Notes: generated by a model not told the origin, from the letters alone. A stretch of 53,561 bases of DNA from an uncultured Thiohalocapsa sp. (GCF_913062725.1 NZ_CAJXWY010000025.1:1-53561); one strand, 5' to 3'. Counted from the first letter of the stretch, positions 20,678 to 29,625 are shown. Numbers and translations: made by a program.

Positions 20678-23026
20678 TTGAGCACAAAGCTTTGTGTCTT
20701 CTGGTTAGGGCTGTTGATCAGCGCGACATCGCTCGCACAGGCGCCGGCGAGCACCATCGACCTCGCGGCGCTGGCCGCCCAGAAGCATGCACGTGTCCCC
20801 GCAAGTCTCAGTCGCCTCTATCAGGCGAGCCGCGGCGCGCCTGCGGCGTCGGCATTGGGCGCCCTCACCCGGCACAATCACGGCGGCCTCTACCAGATCA
20901 AGCAGGGCAGGGTGCTGATCGAAGCCTCCGGCGATGATCCGGTTGCGCTGAAGGCGGCATTGACCCGACTGGGCATGGCGGACGCGAAGCGCTTTGGTCC
21001 CAAGGTATTCGGCTGGTTCCCGATTGCGCAAATTCCGCGCCTCGAGGATGTGCACCAGATTCGCGTCCTGCGACCTGTGCCACGGCCGATGCCGAAGACG
21101 CCAATGCTGCCGGAGGACCAGGTTGCTCCGGCGCAGACGCCTCCCGGGCAGGTAGGCGATCAGGGCGATCTCGCCATGGCCACCAATCTGCTGCGTGAGC
21201 GCTATGCGGTGGACGGGACGGGCGTCATGGTCGGCGTGATTTCCGACAGCTATGACGCCAACGGCGGTGCGCCGGAGGACGTCGCCCAGGGGCGTCTTCC
21301 ATCTGGCGTGGCGGTCCTGTCTGATGCGGCGTCCGGCAACGACGAGGGCCGCGCGATGATGCAGCTCATCCACAAGGTCGCACCCGGCGCTGAGCTTGCG
21401 TTCCAGTCGGACGCCGGCGGAGACGCCGGCGTCGCCCTTAAGGTGCTAGAACTGGCAGGATGCCCGGACGTACTCCCGCCGGCGCTCGCCGCGGACTGCG
21501 AGCCCTCCCCCGGCGTGAGCGCACAGGTGATCGTGGATGATGTCGGCATCTTCACCGAGCCATTCTTCCAGGTCGGCCTCTGGTCGGCGGCGGTCAACGC
21601 GGTCAGGGATGTCGGTGTCAGCTACTACACCGCGGCCGGCAACAGCGCTGACGACTCATATAGCGCCTGGTTCAGCCCATCGGGTCTATTCGGGCCCACC
21701 GGCGCCGAGCTGCACGACTTCGATCCCACGCCGGCGGTGGACGCCTACCAGCGCATCAAGGTCCCGGTGGGCTCTAAGCCCATCACCTTTGTATTCCAGT
21801 GGAACGATCCGGCGGCGAGTCAGTGCCTCGAGCCCTGCGCCGGCGCCGCCAGCGACTTCGATATCGCCTTGGTGGGCGACGGCGAGGGCAAATCGATTGT
21901 GCTCGCCGGCAGCTTCGCGGGAAATATCGACCGTGATCCCCTGGAGGGTTTCGAATTCAAGAATGACGGGAGCATCGATGTCGACGGTACTCCCGGCCCT
22001 GATGAATACTTCAACCTCGTGCTCATGCACGCAGAGGGCCCGCAGACGCGGCTGCTCAAATACATCGTGCCAAGCATCAACAGCGCCGAAATCCTCACCT
22101 ACCGCACCAACAGCTCAACGGTCTTCGGCCACGTAAGCGCCCAAGGCGCCATGGCGATCGGCGCCGCGAACTGGCCGCAGACGCCCTATTTTGGTCAGTA
22201 TCCGGCCCAGGCGACCACCTACTCCTCGCTCGGCGGGACGCCGATCTTTTTCGATACATCCGGCAAACCGATGTATGACGTCCCGCAGCAGCCCTGGATG
22301 CTGGCGCCGGACGGCGTGCAGGTCTGGGCTGCGAACGCCCCGCGCTTCCAGGGCGAGTTCTACGGCACCTCCGCCGCCGCGCCCAACGCCGCCGCCGCGG
22401 CGGCCCTATTGTTGTCCTACGACCCCAGCTTGTCGCCGGATGACCTCAAGGCCGCCTTCAGGCGGGCCACGCTCCCCTGGAACAACGGCCAGGCCTACAC
22501 GTTCAAGGAGGGTTTCGGCTGGATCGATCCCCTGGCGGTCGCCAACGCGCGGTTCGTAGCGGCCGACGCGATCACCGTCGACGTGACGGCAAACGGCAAG
22601 CGCGAAACCCTCTCGGCGGGCAACCAACCCGTGGCGATTTCCGCCCTTCTCAGCGTGGGCCAGGCCATCATCAACCGCCCAGTGGACCTGTATTTCGTCG
22701 CACAAGCCGGACGGGACTGGTACAGCCTGGTAGGCTCAGCCGACGCGCAACGTTGGGTCTACGCCGGGACCAGGCCGCGGGGCCTGACGCCTTTCCAGAG
22801 CGATGTCACCCTGACCAGACCCGACGTAGGCTGGCTGGATATCATCGGTATCCAGGAAACGCTGCCCGCGCGCTACCGTTTCTATGTCGGCGTCGATACC
22901 GTTGCGAACGGCCGAATGGACCGCGACAACCTCTTCCTCGACGAGGTGACGCTGGACATGGGGCTGGGCGGTGCTACCGCGCCCGAAGCCGATCCTGAAG
23001 CCGATTCAGGGCCTATCGCGAATTGA
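20678..23026 (+). CDS. Secreted subtilase-like (S8) serine peptidase with Glu in place of His
   Basis: The 782-residue protein starts at TTG 20678, with AGAGG nine bases upstream, and has a signal peptide (LCVFWLGLLISATSLAQA). The subtilase core shows the Asp motif VGVISDSYD (D~190), the Asn region YYTAAGNS, and the Ser motif YGTSAAAPNAAAA (S~565). Where classical subtilases have the HGTH His, this one has GNDEGRAMMQLIHKVAPGA, so Glu~223 probably takes the His position. This recalls the Ser-Glu-Asp triad of sedolisins. C-terminal to the core is a ~200-residue beta-rich region. Substrate unknown; likely periplasmic or extracellular. Whether it touches the RiPP products 3 kb away is not indicated. 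Confidence 0.82.
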   Translation: MSTKLCVFWLGLLISATSLAQAPASTIDLAALAAQKHARVPASLSRLYQASRGAPAASALGALTRHNHGGLYQIKQGRVLIEASGDDPVALKAALTRLGMADAKRFGPKVFGWFPIAQIPRLEDVHQIRVLRPVPRPMPKTPMLPEDQVAPAQTPPGQVGDQGDLAMATNLLRERYAVDGTGVMVGVISDSYDANGGAPEDVAQGRLPSGVAVLSDAASGNDEGRAMMQLIHKVAPGAELAFQSDAGGDAGVALKVLELAGCPDVLPPALAADCEPSPGVSAQVIVDDVGIFTEPFFQVGLWSAAVNAVRDVGVSYYTAAGNSADDSYSAWFSPSGLFGPTGAELHDFDPTPAVDAYQRIKVPVGSKPITFVFQWNDPAASQCLEPCAGAASDFDIALVGDGEGKSIVLAGSFAGNIDRDPLEGFEFKNDGSIDVDGTPGPDEYFNLVLMHAEGPQTRLLKYIVPSINSAEILTYRTNSSTVFGHVSAQGAMAIGAANWPQTPYFGQYPAQATTYSSLGGTPIFFDTSGKPMYDVPQQPWMLAPDGVQVWAANAPRFQGEFYGTSAAAPNAAAAAALLLSYDPSLSPDDLKAAFRRATLPWNNGQAYTFKEGFGWIDPLAVANARFVAADAITVDVTANGKRETLSAGNQPVAISALLSVGQAIINRPVDLYFVAQAGRDWYSLVGSADAQRWVYAGTRPRGLTPFQSDVTLTRPDVGWLDIIGIQETLPARYRFYVGVDTVANGRMDRDNLFLDEVTLDMGLGGATAPEADPEADSGPIAN

Positions 23027-23341
23027 GTTGAGCGCGTCGCCGAGACTGCGGAGTCACGTATTGCTGAAACCCGTCCCGGGACACCCCGCCGAAGCTCAAG
23101 GACGAGCGCCTGCGCCGGCTCGCCAGCGCGGTGCGTCCCCCCGCCCCGCAGCAGCATGGCGTCTTGGATCGCCGGTTGTCGCCGCAATCCGCGCGTTGCC
23201 GCGCTACCCTTGATGCCCAGGCTGCAGCCGGGTAGACGACATGGCAGAGCCTCCGCGTTCTTCGTCGTCATGGTTAGCTTGCACTTCCAAGAGTACGAGA
23301 TCGCAGAGGGGCTGCCGACATTCCCCGGCCGGTTGCCAGAA

Positions 23342-23410
23342 TCATATTGCGCATCCTCGACCAGGCCGATCGCTGCGAGCCGGGCGAGTTCGGCGCGCTG
23401 CTGCGCCGCG
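23342..23410 (+). mobile_element. IS3-type transposase fragment
   Basis: The + strand frame reads LRILDQADRCEPGEFGALLRRA. This closely resembles the conserved GE(I/L)GALLRREGLYSS region of IS3-family orfA proteins. It stops being recognisable exactly where the minus-strand IS66 similarity begins (about 23410). It has no start, no stop and no inverted repeats, so it is a relic. The 315 bases between the peptidase stop and this fragment contain no supported gene. Confidence 0.5.
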
Positions 23411-24160
23411 CTTGGGGTGGGGAAAGTAGGCCGTCAGCGCGGGGGTGCTCGGCACATGCAGCCAGTACAGTTTCGTCCCAACGCGTATCCCGGTCTCGTC
23501 GGCGTGGGCGACGCCGGCGATGATGAGCGCGTCATGGATGGCCTTACTCCAGGGGCTCGAGCCGCACGCCCGCGAGCGCGACCGCACGGTGCACGCTGCC
23601 CGGCGAGAGGGGGATGCCGCCGACCTGCGCCAACAGCTCGGCGGTGCGTTGATAGGGCAGCAGTTGGTATTGCGTGAGGTAGACCGCCAGCGCCGAGACA
23701 CTCGGACCGTACTGTACCGGTGCCGCGACGCCCTCGGGAAACTCGCTGCGGTGCGTGTGCCCGCAGGCGCAGGTGCCGGCGACGATGCGGTACTCGATGA
23801 CCTTGCGCCGGATCTCAAGCTCAATGACCTGCCGACGCTCGGGCAGGCCCTCGGCGGCGATCGCGGCGCAGGCGCGCCCGCAATCGCACTCACCGCTCAG
23901 CGCTACAGTGACGCGCTGGTCCGGGTCTTCGGCCAGCTCGCGCGTGGCGCCTGGATGGCCCTTCTGCCCGCCCGGCTTGCGCCCGGCCGACTCGCGCTGC
24001 GAGCGCGGCGGTGGCTTCTTGAACGGCGACTCCGAAGACGGCGCCTTGTTGGAGTTGTGGCTGTCCTTGTTCAGGCGGGCTTCCAGCTCGGCGATGCGCT
24101 GCTGCAACTGCTCCACCAAAGCCCGAAGGGCGGTGTTCTCCGCACGAGGAGGGCGACACC
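23410..24160 (-). pseudogene. IS66 TnpC transposase, truncated and frameshifted
   Basis: On the minus strand, one frame (24160 to 23544) carries the TnpC N-terminus. It includes the coiled coil LVEQLQQRIAELEARLN, HNSNKAPSSESPF, RKPGGQKGHPG, the zinc-finger cysteines ECDCGRACAA and TCACGHTH, and LLPYQRTAELLAQVGGIPLSPG. The continuation (HADETGIRVGTKLYWLHV, then LTAYFPHPKRG) is in another frame below 23560, so one frameshift separates them. The beginning of TnpC, most of the DDE domain and both element ends are missing. The element cannot move by itself. Confidence 0.85.
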
Positions 24161-24244
24161 ATGACGGGCGAGCTGACCGGACGACAATCCGGGGTTCTGG
24201 AAACTGCCGACAGCGCCTCGGCGAGGCCGGCGTGGTCGGGTGGA

Positions 24245-24541
24245 TTAGGTGTCCGTCATCAACGTCGGAAGATCGCGAGCGCCGTGGACGACACACACGA
24301 TCTCGATACCGTCCTGGACGGGACGATAGAGGATCAGATAACGCCGCACCGGCAGGTAGCGGAATGCCGGGGCGATATCGGGTCGCGCACGGCCAAGCGC
24401 GGGCTGGTCCGCGAGAAGCTGGAGCGTGTCCTCGATCTCATCAAGCAGACGGTCGGCGGCGTGAATATCGTCCTGGGCGATGTAAAGCCAGATCCCGATC
24501 AGGTCTTCCTCGGCCTGCGCCGTTCGCTGGATGGTTGGCAT
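24245..24541 (-). CDS. ParE/RelE-type toxin
   Basis: The 98-residue protein fits the RelE/ParE superfamily. It shows an N-terminal AQAEEDLIGIWLYIAQDD helix pair, LGRARPDIAPAFRYLPVRRYLILYR and a C-terminal VCVVHGARDL strand typical of ParE. ParE toxins poison DNA gyrase; RelE toxins cut mRNA. The ARDL ending and partner type favour ParE. It begins 21 bases after the antitoxin gene on the same strand. The pair sits between two broken IS elements, which is common for such modules. Confidence 0.88.
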   Translation of the reverse strand: MPTIQRTAQAEEDLIGIWLYIAQDDIHAADRLLDEIEDTLQLLADQPALGRARPDIAPAFRYLPVRRYLILYRPVQDGIEIVCVVHGARDLPTLMTDT

Positions 24542-24562
24542 GCTCCCTCACGCACTCGATGC

Positions 24563-24838
24563 TTATGGTTCTTGCGCCTGGACAAGCCGGCGCCGGGCCT
24601 CGGCCTTGATGGCCGCCATATCGGCAAACCGTCCCGAGCCACTCTCGAGACCTTCCTGCCAAAGACACCGCAACTCCTCGATCTCGCGTTGCTCAAGCAG
24701 ACGGCGACGCTTCCAGTCGCGTAGCGCTTCGCGCATCACTTCGCTGCTAGAGGCATATTCACCACTCTCAACCGCTTCACGGACAGCGGCCAGCATCTCC
24801 GCCGTCAGCGCGACACTCACTTTTTCGACATGGGCCAT
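24563..24838 (-). CDS. ParD-type ribbon-helix-helix antitoxin
   Basis: The 91-residue protein begins EKVSVALTAEMLAAVREAVESGEY, the beta strand plus helix of a ribbon-helix-helix DNA-binding domain. It continues with SSSEVMREALRDWKRR and ends in an acidic/basic toxin-binding tail. ParD antitoxins bind and neutralise ParE and repress their own operon as a complex. The ATG has GGAGGAT six bases upstream. A nested palindrome directly upstream (24850-24892) is the likely operator. Confidence 0.88.
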   Translation of the reverse strand: MAHVEKVSVALTAEMLAAVREAVESGEYASSSEVMREALRDWKRRRLLEQREIEELRCLWQEGLESGSGRFADMAAIKAEARRRLVQAQEP

Positions 24839-24849
24839 GACAAAGATCC

Positions 24850-24892
24850 TCCTTGCTTAAAGGTAGCAATCTTTCCTACCATAGAGCAAGGA
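24850..24892. promoter_or_regulatory. Nested palindrome, likely ParD operator
   Basis: The arrangement TCCTTGC-N5-GGTAG-N9-CTACC-N5-GCAAGGA has both arm pairs centred on 24871. It starts 12 bases upstream of the antitoxin start codon and overlaps the ribosome binding site on one side. Toxin-antitoxin operons usually have such operators for autorepression. Confidence 0.6.
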
Positions 24893-25120
24893 TATTGTTT
24901 CGCAACGGATAGGAAATCCAAGCTACCCTGAGCGTCGAGGTTGGCGCGAGGAAGGAGGTCAGCGGGGGTGGGGTGCGGGGTCAGCGCCCTACGGCGGGGC
25001 TGACGGGCGTCGGGGCGGTGCAGGCGCGCGCGTTCTGGTGTGCCGGGGCGCGCATCTTCGGGGCAGGGTGACACCGGCAGACGAGAGGGGCCGCACCGTT
25101 CCCTGCGAGAGACGGCGGCT

Positions 25121-25620
25121 AACAGGCGCCGCGCTGATCGAACGCGAAGTCGGGCTCGGGCTGCTGGAGGAGGTCCCAGTCCGGCATCGGCTCGCGCTCC
25201 GCCTGATCTCAAATCGGCCAGCGCAGCCGTTTGGGCACCGAGCGGACCCACTGGCGCACCGGCAGCGGCGGGATGACGTGATCGACCAGGTGCGCCGCGG
25301 TCTCCGCCATGCGCCGGGCGTTGTACGACGGACACAGGCCGCGATCTTTGCACGAGAAGGCGACCAGGAAGTCATGCCCGCAGCCTGGGCCTCTGGCCCT
25401 CGCAAAACCATAGGCGAGGATGCCGCATTCCAGATAACGCCGAAATTCGCGTTCCACGTAGGCCGGCACGCGCTGCCCGTCCCAGTCGTCTTCCCCCGCG
25501 AGCGCCAGATAAGTCTACAGGTGCTGCTGGACGACTTGGTAGAGGACGGTTTGCTCACGATGGCGGCAGTCCGGGGTAGGTGCGCATCCCGGTGCCGCGG
25601 CGGCCATGTCGGTAGCCGGC
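25121..25620 (-). pseudogene. IS91-family transposase fragment (zinc-binding N-terminus)
   Basis: Minus-strand pieces match the IS91 transposase N-terminus in order. The first is QTVLYQVVQQHL ending at an in-frame TAG (about 25515). The next is RYLECGILAYGFAR, CGHDFLVAFSCKDRGLCPSY (zinc cysteines) and ARRMAETAAHLVDHV, stopping at about 25209. The last is LLQQPEPDFAFDQR, ending at 25121. At least two in-frame stops break it and the catalytic HUH/Tyr part is absent. No terIS/oriIS end was identified. It lies 190 bases from the last gene of the RiPP locus and may mark the edge of an acquired segment. Confidence 0.75.
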
Positions 25621-25807
25621 TGGAATGCGGCGCCTGACTGTATTGATCTATATTCTAGCCGGGCGCCCCGATTCCGGTGGGCCTGCGGCCGTGATCGTGG
25701 AGCTTGATGGTGCCACCGGGCGGTGGCCACCTTGAAGGCTGATGTGTCCGGTGCTCATTGACACGCACGGACCTTAATGTCCGGCTGTACGTCGAACGCT
25801 CAGCCAT

Positions 25808-26191
25808 CTAAGGTTTGTATCGATGATAGCCCTGGCTGGCGTGCGGGGTGACTTTTCCGTCTAAGCCCTCCACTAATCCCAATATGCCGACGATGCCCAG
25901 GCTAATCAACACGCTGACGCTGCCACCCGAGACGCTTTCGAGCGCTTTGTCCGAGAGGTCTCTATCAACATATCCTTTGAGCAATGACACGCCTGGACCG
26001 GCGCTTTGATCGTCAGCCAAGGTCTGTGCATGACACATAGCCTCATCGATATCCGCTTGCGTAAAACGATAACCGAATTGTGCGGCGACCCCGAAGACGT
26101 CTTGATCCTCGCCCCCTGCTCTCAACGCATCCCGCAACGCAGGGTCACATGTCGTCCTATCGAGGAATGCGATGAACTGGTTGTCTTTCAT
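25808..26191 (-). CDS. Nif11-type RiPP precursor with Cys-free core
   Basis: This 127-residue peptide has a Nif11-like leader: FIAFLDRTTCDPALRDALR, then FGYRFTQADIDEAM, ending DLSDKALESVSGG at residue 90. The presumed core is 37 residues: a hydrophobic stretch (VLISLGIVGILGLVEGL) and a polar tail rich in His, Tyr, Lys and Ser. The core has no Cys, so it cannot form lanthionine rings by itself, although LanM could still dehydrate its Ser/Thr. It is the last gene of the minus-strand locus, 167 bases after lanM, with GAGGTC seven bases before the ATG. It may be an unmodified or only dehydrated bacteriocin, a regulatory or immunity peptide, or a decayed precursor. Confidence 0.75.
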   Translation of the reverse strand: MKDNQFIAFLDRTTCDPALRDALRAGGEDQDVFGVAAQFGYRFTQADIDEAMCHAQTLADDQSAGPGVSLLKGYVDRDLSDKALESVSGGSVSVLISLGIVGILGLVEGLDGKVTPHASQGYHRYKP

Positions 26192-26358
26192 TGTGACCTC
26201 GACCTGTTAAAGTTTGCTCCAGATACCCACATAAGCCCGGCAGGCTTACCCGCCCGGGCTGGGCCCCTGCCCAAGCCGCATCAGCCGCAACGCCGATGCG
26301 CTCAATCGTCTCCGCTGCGGACATGGCCAAAGCATGCCAAGCCAGCGATTGTGCGCCG

Positions 26359-29300
26359 CTATCGTAACAATAGCGGGTTGAACGAGATTGGTGTCTGACA
26401 GTAACGCGCCAGAGTGAAGCCGATCCCCGAGACGCCATCCAAGAAGCCGGGAATGATTGGACGGGAGTTCAGGCTCTGCAGCCGAAACCAGCCATGTCCA
26501 TCATAATGATCCAGCAACTTTCCGACATGGGCGTCGACGGCGGACGACGGATAGCGTTCGCCATCGAGCTCGGTACATTCGATGAGGAACAGGATGACCG
26601 AGGCTTCGCCACAGCACATGTGATGCGCCGCGGTATAGTTGTGCGCTAGGAAGCCAAACGCCGTGTCAATATCCTGAAGCAGGAAATCCCTGTCGACCGG
26701 AAGATTCGATCGCAGCAGCTCGATTCGAGACATACCTACCCCGGCTGGCCCGTTGCACCAGCCATGGATCAGTTTTGTCTCCTTACCGTTCCAGATGCTC
26801 TTCCACACTCCCTTGTCCGTGTCGAGCATCCGCCGCTCAAACGCCAGTGCGTTATGAATGGAGTCGACGATCCAGGCTTTCGCGCCGATGCGCTCCGACA
26901 ATCGATGCAAGGCGTACGCAACCCCGGAGGCGCCATGGGCGAAACCGACGACCGGATTGTGGGATACATTCGTCGAGAAACCGCCTGTCCAGGGTCCGTC
27001 CGTCAGTTGGCAGCGCTCCACCAGGTGCTTCCCCAGGGTCTCTGCAATGATCAGATACCGTTCTATTCCCGTCAGGTCAAAAGCGAGCAGCAACGTCATC
27101 AGGTTTGCGGTATCACCTGATAGAAAGTCGGCCGAATGGATATCGTACCAGCTGTCTGCCTCGTAGTGATCGATTAACGCAGCCACGTCCTGTGCATATG
27201 TCGGCTGCTCTGGGAAGAGATTGGCTGTAACCCGGCAGAGATAGGTGGTCGAGCAGAGTCCTTCGATGCCGGTCTTTTGCAGGTTTGTCAAAGTCTGCAG
27301 CGTTTTACAGTCCGTCAGTGCTGATTCGACTTGGGACTTTATCCCATGAAGCTGATCCGGATGGGGATCTTGGTGCGATTGCAGCGCGGCTGCCTGAAAA
27401 AGCGTGTAGCCGCAACTGCCCTGGTTTGACGAGGAAGGCGCGAGCGTCAGGTGCAAGGACCGCGCTTTGTCGGGGTTCAAGAGCGTCAGCCATGCGGGTC
27501 TTCCGTCTACGCTAACATGCAAGGCCTTCAGCGCTGTGAGACACTCGTGCATGACCTTAGCAGCCCGCGTGCGTTGTCGTGCGGTGTCAGTAAAAAGCTC
27601 TTCATCATTCAACATCCCGTCCGCGCCCCCTGTGCGCTGAACAGGCGCAGGCCGGTGCAGCGGCGCAGCAGCCATTTTCAAAGAGCCGCGCAGGAGCTCA
27701 CGCTGCCAGCTTAGATCCGCGTCCGATAATTGCGCCAGTCGCGCCTCTACGGCGTCGAGGCCAGATTGAAAAAAGCAGTCACTGATCACCCTGTGGTGGC
27801 CGCTTCTGAGATGGCGCGTGTTGACCTGAGACGAAAACCGCGGCAAGTCCTGGCTCCACAGTGCCAGCTTCTCGAAAAAGGCAATGGACGCATGGTGGTG
27901 TGTCAGCTCGTTGGGCAAGCCGCCGCCGCAAACCGCTTCGAGCGCCGCCTCATAGCGCAGCCCCGAGGTCATGTTATCGGGTGCGGAGCACCAGAACAGC
28001 GTGTTTCCGTATTCGTTTGAGTCGCGTAGCATCACACGAACGACTGCCTGATTATCGACAGCGGATCGTTTGATGATCTTCAAGATATCCCGACGCGATT
28101 GGCTGATCAGTCGATAAGCCTCCGAGAAGCCATCGAGCAGAGCACTCTCGTAGCCGGGCACGGGAATTTTTCGGCCCCGCAGTGTCGGCAGTGCCTGAGA
28201 TCGATCAGGCCGGTCGAGATAATATTCGATTTGGATATCAATGCGTCCGTGGTTGCGTACCCTCCAGGCTTTCACGGGCCATTGCTGTCCCGGGCGCAGG
28301 CCGGTGAGCGGTGAGATGGCAACCGCCTCTGAGTCACTGGCGCCGGAGAAGAAGCGCGGTGGGATGATTGTCGTTCCGACATTTACGGTGCGGTATTGCG
28401 GAGCGGTCTCTGCGAAGTGAAGCTCGCTGAGATCCAGGCAGCCCAGAAAAAACGTCTCGAGATCGATCGGCACCGGCGTTGATCCATGAGGGACGATGTT
28501 CTCCTCATGGAGATCGGTGCCACGGAGCACGAAGGCGAGGGCTGCCAATATCCCAAACCGATAATAGTAAAGGCGGATCGCGGATTCGTCGTCACAGTCT
28601 TGTGCGGGGACATTGCGGGCCCACCCGTAGGTGCCGCGGTCAAGCACCGGCGCTGCCCGGAGATGCGTTTCCCCCATCCGGTGATTGAGCCAGGTGATGA
28701 CCTCGCCGTATAAGGTATCGATCGCAAGCGCTCGCGGCTTGTAGAAAAGGCGCTCGCCGCTGCTCAGTGTGATTGCAGCGACAGTGTATCCGCTATCGTG
28801 CGGGTCGGAGAGCTGGAGCTCGACATCCGTTATGCTCAGGCTATCCTGCGCGAGCGGTAAGAAGCGCTGGATCGCTTCCCAGTCAGCAGTCAGTCGTTGG
28901 ATGAAAAGTGTGGTCGTCGCGATATGCTGCGCTGTGATGATGGTCAGATGGCGCAGCAGCACGGGAAAGTCCGCAAAGAATCCCAGGTAGGATTCCTGCG
29001 TCGCGCACACGTCCTCGAAAAACCTCGCATAGGCGTCCTCTGGTGCTTCTTGTCCGAGGGAGAGAAACGCAGGCATTCGCGACAGGCCGATCTTATAGAT
29101 GATCGAGCGTAGACTGACCTTCGCTAAGCGGGTCACATGTGCCTCGAGCGCTGGCTGGTCGAGACGGGCGCCGCACGTGAGCTCAGCGTTCCTCAGATCG
29201 GCTTGGAGCTGATGCTGGGCGTATGCGAGGAAAGGCCGTAAGACCGGAAACGTTGGTGGCGCTTCCTGCGGCTGGAACACGGCGTCGTGGTGGGCCGGGG

Positions 29301-29577
29301 TGAAGGCGAAGGTTAAAATGGCCTGAAGCGTACGCCCCCAATCTGCGTTGGGATAGTCGACGTCGGGGGCCGCGTCACGGGGATGCGATGGAAGATCGAA
29401 GTCTGGTAGTGAGTTGAGACGCTTGTCTGCAGCGACGGTGCCGTAGCGGGTGCTGACAACCTCGTGGAGGCGCTTTTGATAGTCGTCTAGTTCGCTTGGG
29501 TCGAGAGCGTCCGGCACAAATGTGCTGTCGAAAGGCGCCGATGCGCGCTTTATCAGGGTTGCCAGGTGATCATTCAT
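26359..29577 (-). CDS. lanM: Class II lanthipeptide synthetase LanM, CCG zinc-site type
   Basis: LanM phosphorylates and eliminates Ser/Thr of precursor peptides, then adds Cys thiols to give lanthionines. ATG 29577 gives 1072 residues; the frame extends 91 codons upstream in unlike sequence. The kinase-like dehydratase (about 80-720) shows Lys280 in LFYKPRAL, RGTDLHEENIVPHG (about 352-364) and PIDLETFF with Asp372. The LanC-like cyclase contains FAHGASGVAYAL (acid/base His), GWCNGPAG (Cys941) and MCCGEA (Cys988, Cys989). Most LanMs have CHG at the last site. Three-Cys (CCG) sites occur in ProcM-type enzymes, which accept many different substrates. The start has only a weak ribosome binding site. 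Base composition looks noticeably less GC-rich than the flanking genes, consistent with transfer. Confidence 0.95.
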   Translation of the reverse strand: MNDHLATLIKRASAPFDSTFVPDALDPSELDDYQKRLHEVVSTRYGTVAADKRLNSLPDFDLPSHPRDAAPDVDYPNADWGRTLQAILTFAFTPAHHDAVFQPQEAPPTFPVLRPFLAYAQHQLQADLRNAELTCGARLDQPALEAHVTRLAKVSLRSIIYKIGLSRMPAFLSLGQEAPEDAYARFFEDVCATQESYLGFFADFPVLLRHLTIITAQHIATTTLFIQRLTADWEAIQRFLPLAQDSLSITDVELQLSDPHDSGYTVAAITLSSGERLFYKPRALAIDTLYGEVITWLNHRMGETHLRAAPVLDRGTYGWARNVPAQDCDDESAIRLYYYRFGILAALAFVLRGTDLHEENIVPHGSTPVPIDLETFFLGCLDLSELHFAETAPQYRTVNVGTTIIPPRFFSGASDSEAVAISPLTGLRPGQQWPVKAWRVRNHGRIDIQIEYYLDRPDRSQALPTLRGRKIPVPGYESALLDGFSEAYRLISQSRRDILKIIKRSAVDNQAVVRVMLRDSNEYGNTLFWCSAPDNMTSGLRYEAALEAVCGGGLPNELTHHHASIAFFEKLALWSQDLPRFSSQVNTRHLRSGHHRVISDCFFQSGLDAVEARLAQLSDADLSWQRELLRGSLKMAAAPLHRPAPVQRTGGADGMLNDEELFTDTARQRTRAAKVMHECLTALKALHVSVDGRPAWLTLLNPDKARSLHLTLAPSSSNQGSCGYTLFQAAALQSHQDPHPDQLHGIKSQVESALTDCKTLQTLTNLQKTGIEGLCSTTYLCRVTANLFPEQPTYAQDVAALIDHYEADSWYDIHSADFLSGDTANLMTLLLAFDLTGIERYLIIAETLGKHLVERCQLTDGPWTGGFSTNVSHNPVVGFAHGASGVAYALHRLSERIGAKAWIVDSIHNALAFERRMLDTDKGVWKSIWNGKETKLIHGWCNGPAGVGMSRIELLRSNLPVDRDFLLQDIDTAFGFLAHNYTAAHHMCCGEASVILFLIECTELDGERYPSSAVDAHVGKLLDHYDGHGWFRLQSLNSRPIIPGFLDGVSGIGFTLARYCQTPISFNPLLLR

Positions 29578-29596
29578 GGTCGTTGGACTCGGGTGA

Positions 29597-29625
29597 CCGC
29601 CACAGACGCCAGGCGTCTGCGGCGG
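29597..29625 (-). promoter_or_regulatory. Strong hairpin between precursor gene and lanM
   Basis: CCGCC and CAGACGC pair with GCGTCTG and GGCGG around a 3-base loop, giving 12 pairs with one mismatch. The structure ends 19 bases before the lanM start and has no U tract, so it is not a classical terminator. Similar stem-loops between precursor and enzyme genes in RiPP operons lower expression of the enzyme relative to the precursor. The remaining ~130-base gap holds no gene. Confidence 0.5.

Noticed and set aside
25769..25784. Hairpin CGGAC-N6-GTCCG after the last RiPP gene as terminator
   Set aside because: Five pairs only and no U tract; I could not place a terminator for the locus.
26232..26248. 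Hairpin TAAGCC-N5-GGCTTA between lanM and the Nif11 precursor as terminator
   Set aside because: The stem is only 6 bp and no U tract follows on the minus strand; at best a weak attenuator.
28097..28314. Small + strand frames inside lanM as extra peptides
   Set aside because: They are antisense to intact LanM coding sequence and lack ribosome sites and double-glycine leaders.
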